A DNA stretch of 64,000 nucleotides from Turritopsis dohrnii (taxonomy: Eukaryota; Cnidaria; Hydrozoa; Anthoathecata; Oceaniidae). The stretch spans positions 372,001-436,000 of the forward strand of contig BQMF02000051.1 of NCBI GenBank assembly GCA_027922465.2. The letters run 5' to 3'. How positions within the stretch are numbered: the first letter of the stretch is position 1; each line of letters opens with the position of its first letter. Under the pieces are notes generated by a model that was given only the letters and a program-made list of their open reading frames with translations, made no database searches and was not told where the DNA came from. Positions 37,601 through 48,671 of this stretch are shown piece after piece. The position numbers and the translations under genes were made by a program.

Positions 37601-40036
37601 AATGCAGATCACAAAGAATATTTTCAACCTGTTTTATTTTTCAAAAATCAACTTCTTTAGAAAAAGAAATCTTTTGTGTCTTATACTTTCGATAGAACTT
37701 ACATGTTTTCCCAATGAATCATAACACATCAATGTGACAACCTTCCCCCATTTGAAATTGCGCTAGTCAGTTAGGGATAATCTTACAGTTTGTGAACTGA
37801 AAAACATTCCTTTACAAGGTTCAAATTGTTTTTATCGTATTTTATTGTCTTTCAATCCATATGATTGCACTAGTTCATAGCAGATGAGAGGAGCTCAGCT
37901 CTATTGAAAATGCTTGAAACTTAATTCTACAAATCAGTGGAATCCCATTGGATATATAGATGCTTTGTGTGTATGATAGCTAAAATGATACATGAAACTT
38001 CACACATTGGTTTCAGAAACTGAATTTACCTAATTGTGCCACATTTACTAGGACAGAATATTTTGTACTGTAGTGGCAAATTTTGTTGCGAATTTTGCAG
38101 TGCTTCGATGTTCAAAAACTTCATTGTCAGTAACAAAAATTGCAAAAATTAGTGGCTGAAAATGGACTCGGCTACAGAGAATTGATTTTTATTTATTTAA
38201 AAATATAAGCTCACTTGGTGAGATGGTGGATTTGTAATACAAGGGTGATTATATGGTACTAGTAACCCGTGTAAAAGTTTTTTACAGGTTTTAATTCATC
38301 AAAAATAAAAATACGCACTGTGCATCCACTTTTTCACTTTTTACATTTTTCACTCTGTAAAATAAATTGAAGATGCAATGCAATGGTTCCCCATGATTAA
38401 AAATATCTAACGTCAGAAAAAAACACTCTTCACTCTTTTAATTAAAAATCTCTAGGTATTCCGGCTAAAGCATATTTAGTTCAACACTGGAGCTATGAAC
38501 AGAAAAACTTTTTAATCAGAAGATCTGAAACACATCAAAATATTCATAATAAATCTTATATATATGCAGTATATATGCAGTAGTAAAAATAAATTGTGCG
38601 TACAGGTAAACAACAAAAAGATTAAAATCGCTGTAACTGTTCATGGAATCCACACCCCAATGTAAATAAAAGCCAAACGTGAAAGTCGTAAAAGTGTCAA
38701 AATGTGAATTAAAAACTTTTGTGATTTTCTTTACGAACCCAGAGCGTCATGATTAAAAACCATGATATTCATTTCCTTATTTGGAAAGTAATGACGCAGA
38801 AACCCTATTAATATTATAAGAAAAACAAAACAAACAAACAAAAAAGTTCTAAAGCGTACTTACCCTAAAAACATTAATAAATCTTCGCGCAATACTTTCG
38901 TTGTTGTCTATTGTTTCTTGATCTCGCGAATAATCAAAACATTTGAAACGATCAAAATGCAATGTAAAGGTATCTTTCCTTGTACTAATCGTAGAAAAAT
39001 TTTAACCGTGGTCTGGCACACTTTTATGAATAAATGGTCGCAAAAACGACCCGAAATTTTAGAGAGTGAACACGTGAAAAAAGCGGATGCACAGCGCGTA
39101 TTAGAATATAGATTATTCAAATCTCCGCACTGAATGCTAATGTGATAAACACTTATATTATCATAGTAATGTATCCAACAAAAACCTATATGAAATGGTG
39201 CATGATGGGATGTAATAAACAAGTGCCTAAAATAACATAATAAAACCACAATCACCTATCAGTCTAGTATGTGCAAGTTCTCTGCCTTAAATTCTGAGGT
39301 ATGTATTTCGGCTGGTGGAGGTCCACATCAGTGCATTTCACTGCCAATAATAAATAACAAAGACATGTTCTTCACAGGATATGATATGGTTCTGTTTGTT
39401 AAAATTTCAGGTTTAAAGAAAACAGGTCAATAGCTACGGGAATAAACTGCAAGTATAGAAGGGCTAGAACTAAAAACTGATCATCCACCAGTATGCCCCA
39501 ACATCAAGAGTTGATGAAGTTACAAGAGTCGCAAGATAAATACATGATAAATATTATATTAATCAAAGAATGGGGATGAAAAGGTAGAATGAATGAAAGA
39601 ATGAAACAAGGAAAGGATGCATCTAATAATATTTTTAATGTTTATTTACAACAGTTAGTTTCACTTCTTAGGTAAAACGACAGGACATACATAATGAAAC
39701 TAATTGGTACATTGCTTTGTGATTAAAACTACAGAGCTTCCAAGGCTGACCTAGCCAGGAGACCCAGCTACATTCTCTCAAAGTCGGCTAAGTAAGCAGG
39801 CTAAGAGTAGATGGGTCTCCCTGGCTAAGGCTGACCTTAAAACATCCTGGCTAAAAGGCAAAGCTTTATGATTATAATAACGAAAATAAGAATTTTTGCT
39901 AGGAAAATGAAAATAAAAATAAAATAATATACCTCTCATTCTCACGTAAAGTAGCAGATATGCCCAGATTTCGAAGCGGACGACCTACATATTTTTTAAA
40001 AATTCTCCTGTTGATGTTCTGCAGTAAAGCAGCCAT
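31624..40036 (-). CDS. DMGDH: Dimethylglycine dehydrogenase, mitochondrial, complete 15-exon gene
   Basis: Flavoenzyme oxidising dimethylglycine to sarcosine and passing the methyl carbon to tetrahydrofolate in the mitochondrial matrix. Exons: 40036-39933, 37517-37355, 37185-37087, 36846-36657, 36276-36097, 36010-35785, 35670-35432, 35152-34941, 34800-34546, 34222-34092, 33827-33613, 33350-33193, 33014-32955, 32598-32467, 31821-31624. All junctions keep phase and give 853 residues (human about 866). Exon 1 encodes a basic mitochondrial presequence ([18 protein letters not shown]). Residues 53-58 are the GGGCVG dinucleotide-binding motif, and His88 in GSTWHA matches the covalent FAD-linkage histidine. 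The N-terminal half is the FAD-dependent oxidoreductase (DAO) domain; exons 10-15 form the folate-binding GCV_T-like domain. Segments such as ESYGFNN, RYGKWTT and VIGNTTSG are DMGDH-like. Sarcosine dehydrogenase is the nearest alternative. It is divergent from BHMT. Confidence 0.95.
33951..34045. mobile_element. MITE family B copy in DMGDH intron 10
   Basis: cgacaaacttgttgaaaagt, then attgcgaaggaga and a mirrored ctcttcatcgcagtgatttt. It begins about 46 bp downstream of the exon 10 donor. Confidence 0.7.
34269..34384. mobile_element. MITE family B, most complete copy (DMGDH intron 9)
   Basis: Perfect ends ccagtgg-caaa and tttgaccactgg in inverted order, with inner mirrored segments accactgcggagg and cttcgccgcagtg, 116 bp in all. 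It lies 46 bp upstream of exon 10 of DMGDH and defines the family. Confidence 0.8.
36462..36489 (+). repeat. (TTG)n microsatellite
   Basis: About nine ttg units inside DMGDH intron 4. Confidence 0.9.
37518..39932. other. DMGDH intron 1, about 2.4 kb
   Basis: The longest intron of the gene, AT-rich. A 71-codon plus-strand frame at 38918-39133 has no recognisable domain. An imperfect hairpin at about 39740-39838 (agccaggagaccc facing gggtctccctggct) is a probable small element. Confidence 0.5.
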
Positions 40037-40750
40037 ATTTTGTTTTGATTTGTGAATCAGAGGATGTACAATAGACCTTCCATTTTCCGGTCTGTCCAGT
40101 CCAGACCCGATGAACTGCGTTCTCTGTTTTCGCTTTTGTTATGATCTATTATTATAGTGTCACGTATAGTACCTCTATCAAAAGAATGTTTTCATTTCCA
40201 TACGAGTATAAACCGGTTTTATAGTGTATCCACATTATACTTTGGGGTTTGAGATTTGACACCGTTTGCATGACATGGAACGTGCTTTGAAAAAAAATAT
40301 CAAACGATTCGTTGTTCTCTCTGAATTTTCAAACGTTCTCATTTACCCTTTTATTTTTACGGAATTTATTTTTGCTGGTGTTTCCGAGAGTGTGGCTTTA
40401 GGATGACCATAGGTGTGGATTTTTTAATTAATTTTATCCCATTATTTGAAACATATGTTTGAAACCATTTGATGAATAAAATGGAATTGCGATAAGTATG
40501 TGAATCAACAATACGTAATTGATAATTTTCAACCAATGAAATTTCGCCGCAAGATAGTTTATGATTAAACATGTCAGCACGATCTTAGATAGATCACTTT
40601 GTCTTCAAAAACAGGTTTTATCGGTCTGTCAGCTACTCACGTGACGAAGCTAATGCTTGAAAAAGCGAAATTTTTTGAACACAATTTTATTACATACTGT
40701 GAAAAAAGGAGCACGAACTGAAGAAATACATCTTGTTTTGAGTTGCAACA
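40037..40750. promoter_or_regulatory. Shared divergent promoter region of DMGDH and BHMT
   Basis: Only 714 bp separate the two start codons, so the 5' untranslated regions and core promoters of both genes must lie here. A palindromic E-box CACGTG followed by AC is at 40638-40643, about 108 bp upstream of the BHMT ATG, and could bind USF/TFE/Myc-type bHLH factors. No convincing TATA box was identified. Coordinate control is inferred from the layout, not shown. Confidence 0.5.
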
Positions 40751-42773
40751 ATGCCAAAGGTAAATTGACTTCTTCATTTTTGCTACTATTGTTTAGATAA
40801 AATAAAATAATGACCAAAGTGACGCACGAACGTCAGCTAGACCACAGTAAACAAATGGTCAGACCCTTTTCTAATGGAATTAAAAGAAACAACAAAGATG
40901 GCGGCCAAAAAGAGCAACCTTCTCTTTGGATCATAATGAAAAACGTTCGTATTTTAGAAAGGATTGCTTGAACGTTTGAACGCTGGTGAAGTCGTCATTG
41001 GTGATGGTGGTTTTGTGTTCTCGTTAGAACGACGTGGCTACGTTAAAGCTGGCCCATGGACCCCAGAAGCTGTTATTGAATATGCTGATGCAGGTAGGTA
41101 GGCAAAATACCTAACATGCCTAGATGCATTCAGTTTTTTAGTCAATCGCTTAAAGTATTCATTTTTATAATTGCTGTTTTTCAACTGGTTTATTATCTCC
41201 CTCCACACCACAAGCAAGGTGTGTGTGTGGTAAGTGTGAAAACATTTCATCAGGGTATATTATATACTGAATTTTTAAACACTTTTAGTGAAACAACTGC
41301 ATCGGGAATTTTTACGGGCTGGTTCCAATGTTATGCAAACATTCACTTTTTATGCCAGTGAAGATAAGTTAGAAAATCGTGGAAATTATGCTGCATCAAA
41401 ACATGGAGTACGTAGGACTATACTTGTTGAAACTTTTTTATATTATTGTTGAGTGGCTTATAAATAATCTTTGTTACTTTATCATCCAGGTTAATGCTAT
41501 AAACAAAGCTGCATGCAAAATTGCAAGAGAAGTTGCAGATGAAGGTGATGCTCTTGTTGCTGGTGGAGTTTGTCAGACTCCAGCCTATCTTTCTGGACTT
41601 GGTAAAGCAGCTGTTCAAGAACAACTCCGCAAACAGTTAAAATGTTTTATTGAAGAAGATGTAGATTTTCTGATTGCAGAGGTAAAGTTCACGAATTATG
41701 TACATTCAGATATAGACATTATATGTTATTATCTGTATTTTATTTCATAAGATATACTTTTAGTATTATGAGCACATTGAAGAAATGGAATGGGCCATAG
41801 AAACTTTAAAAGAAGCTAACAAACCTGTGTGCGCAAATATGTGTATTGGACCAGAAGGCGATATGCATGGTGTAAGTGCTGCCGAATGTGCTGTTAGAAT
41901 GGCTAAAGCAGGTGCTGATGTTGTTGGTGCAAATTGTCACTTTGGACCATTCGTATCCTTGAAAACGATGAAGATAATGAAAGATGCCTTAGCTGCAGCC
42001 GGTTTACAAGCTCATTTGATGTGTCAACCCCTTGGTTATTTAACACCAGATTGCAAAAAACAAGGCTTTATTGATTTACCAGAATTCCCATTTGGTAAGT
42101 TCTTCAATAAACTTTTGTTTATTTATTTATTTATTTATTTATTTTCTTCATTCTGCCTATAATATTCTGAATAATGAGATTTTAAATCAAAACACAATTT
42201 ATTTCTCTGATCCTAGGTTTGGAACCTCGTGTATGTACTCGTTGGGATATGCATCGCTATGCCCGAGAGGCTTATGATTTAGGTGTTCGCTACATTGGAG
42301 GATGTTGTGGATTTGAGTCCTACCACATTCGAGCTTGCTCTGAAGAGGTATATATTTGATAGTATAGGAAGCACGTGAAGGAGATCAATTTTGGAAAAGT
42401 AACAAATCAATGTTATTTCGTTTTTTTAGCTGAAAGAGGAAAGAGGCTTTCTGCCTGAATCCTCCAAGAAACATGATCTATGGGGTAAAGGTTTAGAGCA
42501 GCACACAAAGCCCTGGGTGCGCGCCAGGTCAGTGGCAACCTTTTTCAGTTGTTTCGGTCATTGGCACATATCTTCTAACTTTCATCATTCATTGTTGTTA
42601 TCTTTAGAGCTCGAAAAGAGTACTGGCAAAATTTAAAGCCTGCGAGTGGCCGACCATATTGTTCTGCTATGAGTAATCCAGCGCAATGGGGTGTAACTGC
42701 CGGCAATGAGCTCTTGAAACAACACAAGGAAGCCACCACCACTGATGAAATGGAGAAACTTGCTCTAAAATAA
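40751..42773 (+). CDS. BHMT: Betaine-homocysteine S-methyltransferase, complete 8-exon gene
   Basis: Cytosolic zinc enzyme transferring a methyl group from betaine to homocysteine, yielding dimethylglycine and methionine. Exons: 40751-40759, 40958-41093, 41289-41407, 41490-41681, 41764-42094, 42217-42347, 42430-42527, 42608-42773. All junctions keep phase and give 393 residues (human about 406). Exon 1 codes only M-P-K. The zinc ligands are present: Cys210 in GANCHFG and Cys292-Cys293 in [13 protein letters not shown], each exactly seven residues earlier than in human BHMT. The N-terminal substrate-site segment IGDGGFVF and the [12 protein letters not shown] stretch are intact, as is the C-terminal dimerisation arm (KPWVRAR, then WGVTAGNE). 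An AATAAA overlaps the stop codon, but the real poly(A) signal is unclear. The product is the substrate of the divergent neighbour. Confidence 0.96.
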
Positions 42774-44100
42774 ATGTTTATACATTTCACAGAAAATGTA
42801 TATATTCAAACAGCATTATGTATATAATAGGACATGAAATTTTTCTCTATATATTTTTTGAATTACGTTGGAGAATTCTAGATGTAACTTTCTTTTGTAT
42901 ATAAAGATTTGGGTTATACACAAATTTTGTTTTTATATAAGCATACTTAAAGGGGAACTAAACTAAAAAAAAAAATCACAAGTTCATTTTCTTGTCCTAT
43001 TTGAAACAGCTTTAAAAATGATGAAAGTCAGTTTTTAAATTTTCAAAAAAATCATCTTTCGTTCTAGAGATATAATTTTTGCTGACAAAGCTATATCTCA
43101 GCATCCACTTTAACTTACGTCCAGTGAAAATTGTCCCATTTTCTAAAATTTCGTTTCCCTTACCTGAATAGATCTCCATTTGTAGCTTTGTCAGCAAAAA
43201 ACAGAAACGACCTGGTAACAAGCCAGGATAACTATGGCAACGATTATTTTAAATGACTTGATACCTGTAGGTGTTTGTCACTATACATACAAAATTTAAG
43301 CAGTGCATCAGTAATATTTCTTGAGTTATTTACATATTTGTATGTCAGAAATTTCTTCTTGAACATTGTGATGTCACGTTGCCATGGAGATCAAGTATTG
43401 AAGAAAAACTTTAAATTTAAATTCTTCCAAATGATATTAAAAAATCATTTTTTGAGTTTAGTGCCCCTTTAAGGCAAAAGTGTTAAAAAATAAGCATAAT
43501 CTTAAACGTAATGCTACGGTTAGATGTGTGAATAACAAAAAAATTTTTGAATGGGTTTGCTAGATCAAAATATATGTTTATAGTAAGAGAGTCATGGATG
43601 AGCAAAAAAAGTTGTTTTTTCTTTGCATTTCCGGACACGAAGCTTTATTGAACAAGAAAACACATGTTTTATCAATAAAACATGCAAAACGGTAGCAGCA
43701 AACCGTATATTTTTTAAGAGATTTTTTTTGTAAGAGCTTTATAAAAACACGTGCTTCTTCTTCTTCAAAAAAAATAGCTTTTTATAATTTCATAAAACCA
43801 AAAATGAGTTCGAATAAATCTTTACAAAGACAGTGTAGATAGCTAACAAATGTATAAGGTAATAAGAAGATCCGAACTGAGCTTTTTCTGAGCATTTGTC
43901 TGTTTTTTTCTAGTCTCGTTCTGTAAAATACACAGCGTGTTTGCCGGAAATCACATATGTTTATATCACGAAACATTTTGTAAACAACTCAAGTTTGAGT
44001 TGGAACTGTAGGTTAAAAACAGGAATTATATAATACTCTGTAGGCGAAGTAATCTAATCGATCTAATCGAAAAAAGTGCTCAATATTTGTTGAAATAGAG
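42774..44100. other. Intergenic region downstream of BHMT
   Basis: No gene seen apart from a TIR element at 42950-43469. The AT-rich remainder holds only short frames. Confidence 0.45.
42950..43469. mobile_element. 520-bp TA-flanked TIR element
   Basis: Ends aaggggaactaaact and agtttagtgcccctt are inverted with one mismatch, with TA at 42948-42949 and 43470-43471. Inner sequence mirrors in part (ttttttttgctgacaaagct versus agctttgtcagcaaaaaa near 43075-43200). No transposase is present. Tc1/mariner-type insertion is inferred. Confidence 0.75.
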
Positions 44101-44102
44101 CA

Positions 44103-45785
44103 GAGTATTAAAGAAAAAACTACAGTTTTCCAGTACTCAGAGTTTCATGCCGTACGTATTGTACGACAATCTTCAGCTAAATAAACCGTTTTACATATAA
44201 TTTAGACTTGATAATAATTTTTTTTTTTTTTTTGCCAATCTACAAAGTTGATTATAAAATTATAATAGGCAATATACTGCAATGCTCTTACAAATGGTTT
44301 ATCTAAAAAAGTCACTTCTTAATTTTCGTCAGGATATCCGTCAATTTCTGATCTTTCATGGTAGCTTGATCTGGGGTAAAGAAGCGACTTGATCCTTTTT
44401 TCGTTTTTATATATAATACAATGTTAGGGTATCCATAATGACGTCAGCTATCGAAATTTTTACATGTAAATATCAGCTGATGTTTCCGACGGTGTCTGCC
44501 TTTGGCGATAATTTCTGACCTTTTGTTGAGGAGGTTTTTTCCAGGGTATTGGCGATCCAAAACTTTTCATTTAGGCAAAGTAAACATCTTTTTGATTCTG
44601 GTGTGTATGATCTGATTATTTTCCAAGATATGGTTGGTGTTCCGTGTTGCTTTCTTTTATATTCCAAACTTCTGTTGAAAGCGCCGTGTTGAAAAGTTTA
44701 TGATATTTATGAAGTTGGGGAAAGTGTTTGTTTATTAGTTTTAGGAAGTATCTGCCGATGTTCGTTTCTAGGTTTTTGTTGTATGGGGGATTAAACCATA
44801 TGATCTTTCTTTTTCTTCGGTTTCGTTGTTGATTTCTATTTGGTGTTATTGGAATTCGTGATTATATCCTGATCTTTTTAGTGCTTCTTTGTAGTATGGT
44901 GTGGCTTGTGAAAAGATGTGTTCGTTGGATGATAGGTTAGATAAGCGGGTTTGTATTGATAACGGGATTTGTTTTAAAGTACTCGGTGGGTGGTTTGATT
45001 CAATATGGACGTAGTTTGTTTCATTGTCTTGTTTATGGTACGGTCTATATGTTCCTCATTCGAGATCTAGCGTTACATCCAAGTAGTTAACTTTTTTCAT
45101 ATTACATTCCACAATTATTTCTAAATTGTTTTTCTTGAAAAGTTTTTGGAATTCCTTTTTGATTTTCTCGTTCTCTGGCCCACTCGTGTTTTTAAATACA
45201 GCTAGACCATCGTCCCTGTATAGTCCAATATTTTTTCTGTTGATTTTTTTTGTTATCTGTGACAAAATGAAACAGCCGACCAGTTCGCAAGTCGTAGGCC
45301 CCCATTGTTACGTCAAAAAAAGAGTCTCCTTTTTTAGCCCAGGTTTCATTATAATTAAACAGTAATGATTTTCGCGAATGCGTCAATAAGAATTGAAGTG
45401 CATCTGTCAGTAGTTTGTCATTTATCGATGGGTAAAAATCTTTTACGTCGAACATCATGAATTTACATTTGTTTTTATCTTTAATTTGTATGAACTAATC
45501 TATCACGGCGGTTGTGCTTTTTTGCCATTGGTTTAAATCCATTTTTGTTCTTATTTCTTTGTTTATGTTTTCCAAAATTCCTTTGCTTATTCTTCCTAAT
45601 TCGCTCTTTGCAGGGTTTAAGTCGTGTTGTAGGATTGTTCAGGAAATTATCTTTATGGTCCTTAAGGATTTACGGAGAAAACAATTGCTTGTAAAACGGT
45701 TTATTTAGCTGAAGATTGTCGTACAATACGTACGGCATGAAACTCTGAGTACTGGAAAACTGTAGTTTTTTCTTTATATAATACT
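44103..45785 (-). mobile_element. Penelope-like retroelement relic flanked by inverted terminal copies
   Basis: Minus-strand reading, in three frames, gives an RT with FDVKDFYPSI (about 45450), the active-site-like GLYRDDGLAVF (about 45210) and a VNYLDVTLDL segment. Then follow HIESNHPPSTLKQIP (about 45000), KRKIIWFNPPYN (about 44800), TNIGRYFLKLINKHFP, and a GIY-YIG endonuclease-type tail ending KRCLLCLNEKFWI (about 44580). This order is that of endonuclease-bearing Penelope-like elements. Frameshifts and stops show it is dead. About 92 bp at 44105-44196 (including atgccgtacgtattgtacga) is repeated in inverse orientation at 45694-45785, which fits the pseudo-LTRs of this class. Confidence 0.85.
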
Positions 45786-45967
45786 CTGTATGTTCTCACG
45801 TATTAATAATAACTGATAGTTTTTCTTTTCCGGACACTACACTGCAGCTATAATCGTTAATTGACATGGAAAGTGTTCTGATTCATTGCAATTTTGCGAT
45901 AATGTGTTATTACTACAAGACAGTCAAATCGTAGGAATTATGTTTCTTGTAATGTGGCTGCCATTTG

Positions 45968-46570
45968 CTAATACAATATGACTTGATGAGACAAAGAAAA
46001 CGCTTCTTGATCTCTCGTGACTATTAATGATGTCAAAATCTCGCGAATATCGCAAAAAAAGGCGCTCACTTGAAGCGGAGATTCAAAATTGCGAATAAAA
46101 CGATACAAGATAAGGAAATGCTTTGTTTGCTGCATCTCGTGAATATAAATAGGTTTCAAATCTGGGCAGGTATTCCGGAGCATCTCTTCTACCTGACGCA
46201 CGACCTACAAGTCATCTTTATAAAATGTTTGAGTCAGCAGTAAATACTATGTTGTTTAAAATATGAAAACATAGAAAACACAGATTTAAAATTCACGATA
46301 TTTCGACATGCTATGTGTCTTTATCAAGTGATATCAAGTCATCCAGTGATATCAAGTCTTTATCAAGTCATATTTATTAACTTCAAATGTCATCATTTTC
46401 TCCATGTCAAATTCGCTTTTTGATGGCATTCTCAAGGGTAAAGCATCAACTTCATCAACTGTAATTCCGTAATTGTAGTCAAATTTCATGACGTATTTCC
46501 GACTGGTTAATCGAGTTGCAAGAAGTCGTTTCATCAAAAGAAGGAGGTAAGTTGAAATGTCTAAGAACAC
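45968..46570 (-). CDS. Small two-exon gene of unknown function
   Basis: Exon 1 runs from ATG 46534 (or an in-frame ATG at 46570) to 46382. Exon 2 runs 46204-45968 and ends in TAA. The junction uses a gttaat donor and a ttgtag acceptor and keeps phase 0. The product is about 129 residues: a basic N-terminus (MKRLLATRLTSRKYVMKF) that could be a mitochondrial presequence, an acidic middle, and a helical stretch (VEEMLRNTCPDLKPIYIHEM) followed by ILYRFIRNFES. A possible gtgagc donor at 46069 could instead join a further exon. No family is recognised. The immediate 5' flank carries a 24-bp tandem repeat. Moderate support only. Confidence 0.4.
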
Positions 46571-46581
46571 CAGAACGTTCT

Positions 46582-46677
46582 AATCAGACGCCCTTACGCC
46601 ACTTCAATCAGACGCCCTTACGCTACTTCAATCAGACGCCCTTACGCTACTTCAATCAGACGCCCTTACGCCACTTC
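46582..46677 (+). repeat. 24-bp tandem repeat, four copies
   Basis: Unit aatcagacgcccttacgc-acttc, four copies in exact register at 46582, 46606, 46630 and 46654, differing only at one C/T position. Confidence 0.95.
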
Positions 46678-48671
46678 AACACACAGGGACATATTCGCAG
46701 CTTTCATTCTTTTTAAGCCATAGTAATAAAAATCATTTTGGCGCAATCGCATGTCAAAAGTTTCAACAACGTCTCGTTTTCAAACTGGATATTAATGACG
46801 TTTGCGCCGCTTCAAAGAGAAATCACACTTTTTCACGAAGGTTCTAGGAGAATTAATTGCTTCTTGCTAAATGAGTTATATAAAAGTTTGGTCTTAGGAA
46901 CGTTCCCTACTGGGAACCCTAACCCTTAGAAAGGTTCCCTAGGCTTGTTATTAAAAAATATTTGTGCCTCATTTTTGTTTTATTTAAACCTTTATAAATG
47001 CAGAAACACCGCTACATACATTTTAAAGACCAGACGACAAAGCTTTAACGATAGCGAAAACGAAAACGTATAAAAGTATTCAGACATCTATTCACGAAGC
47101 AATAAAAAATCAACATGGCTTGAAAAGAAATGTTAGAAAAGCAATATGAATTGAAAATATGCAGTCCTTACATCTTCAAAAACACATCTCCTCAAATAGT
47201 AGTTGTAATATATGTTCAATCTTTCTCGATAAGTGAGTTTTATTCTTCAGCAGATAAGTAAAATGGCGTTGTTGCTTCACTTGCGTCGCCGTCTTCGATG
47301 CCGACGAAGTTTCGTAAACTCCCTATTTTTAGAAACCTTATCGGTTAAAAATCCGTCTACAAAATTCGTCGGCAAAAAATTTCGACGGTAATAAATATTC
47401 GTCACCTAGACAAAAATTCGTCACTTTTTACCGACGAAATTTTTTTACCTGGCTCTACATGAAACATATTATAAACCGTTAATTTTTCCTGTTTTTCCTT
47501 AGTTGGCTTTTTTTGACACTTAAAAGTATATAAAATACTGATCTATTATTTACATCAACTTATTGGAATTGATTGGAACTGCCCTCATATATTTGCAAAT
47601 CAATTTTGCTCGACTGACTTTTAAACTCACTTACAATTCTTATTATTTTTCAATACTTAATCAAGCAATATGATCAGTGTAAGAAGCCTTAAGTTGTCTT
47701 TAAGCTACAAAATGCAAAATACTATCCATATGAAAATACCAACTCAGCGGTAAAAATTATTCGTCGGTAAAAATTATTTGTCAGCAAAAAAAGTTCGTCG
47801 GTCAAAAATTTTCTCGGCAAAAAGTTTCGTCGGTAAAAAATATTCGTCACCAAGACAAAAATTCGTCACTTCTTACCGACGGATTTTTTACCGATAAGGT
47901 ACATGACGGTGTTATTCTTTTAGAACGTGTCGCAGCAGATGAGGTTGATCAATTAGGAGTTATGAATAGACACGATTAAAGAATGTCACAAAAAGGATGA
48001 GTGGGGGCGTGTTTCGGGTAAAAACAAGATGTGTGCACTCGTTATCGAGAGGGTCTTAATATGAAACCCTCTTAATGTTGTTTGGGTAAAGAAGGTTAGT
48101 TTTAACCTCTAAAGGATTTGAGTTTTGGCCGCAAGTCTCAAGGGCTTTTAGGAGGGTAAACAATTCTCTCACACACATCATCATCACCATCATCAACAAC
48201 AACAACAAAAACAACAATAACAAAATTGGAATTCTTAAAATTTATTAAACAGTAATTTTTGGATTTTTTAAAAAAAATATAAAATGCTGTAAAATGTAAA
48301 TAAATAATTCTAAGATTTATATGAACTGTAAAAAAAAACCCTTCTCTGACTGACGTGGGTCACGAATACGTTTGGCAAGGTTCAGGGATCACCGAAAGCC
48401 TGCGGGACATCAAAACGACATGAACATTTAAAAAGAATAACAGATTAACGGATCGTTTTCTACTTGACAGGGATTACTTTCACATTAATATTTCGTTTTC
48501 TTTTCACACACAGTAGAAAATGTTTACAAAAAGACCGATTCTACGAACTGTAGTCAAACAGCTTTATCTCCCGTCACACCGCACCGTCGAAGACTGTGCA
48601 AACATTTCCTTAAGGAAGTAAAAGAGTTTTGTTGACTTTGGATGAGCGATTAAGACAAGCGGTAGATGGGA
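46678..48671. other. Intergenic region with one TIR element
   Basis: No supported gene. It contains the element at 47336-47899 and low-complexity catcatcaccatcatcaac / aac repeats at about 48175-48225. Confidence 0.45.
47336..47899. mobile_element. TIR element, about 565 bp, with cgtcggtaaaaa subrepeats
   Basis: Left end ccttatcggttaaaaatccg and right end cggattttttaccgataagg are inverted. Both halves carry several direct and inverted copies of ttcgtcggtaaaaa and a shared block ttcgtcac-tagacaaaaattcgtcac (47398-47430 and 47843-47873). Not coding. Confidence 0.75.

Noticed and set aside
46582..46677. CRISPR-like array
   Set aside because: The 24-bp units are contiguous with no spacers, in a eukaryotic genome; it is a minisatellite.
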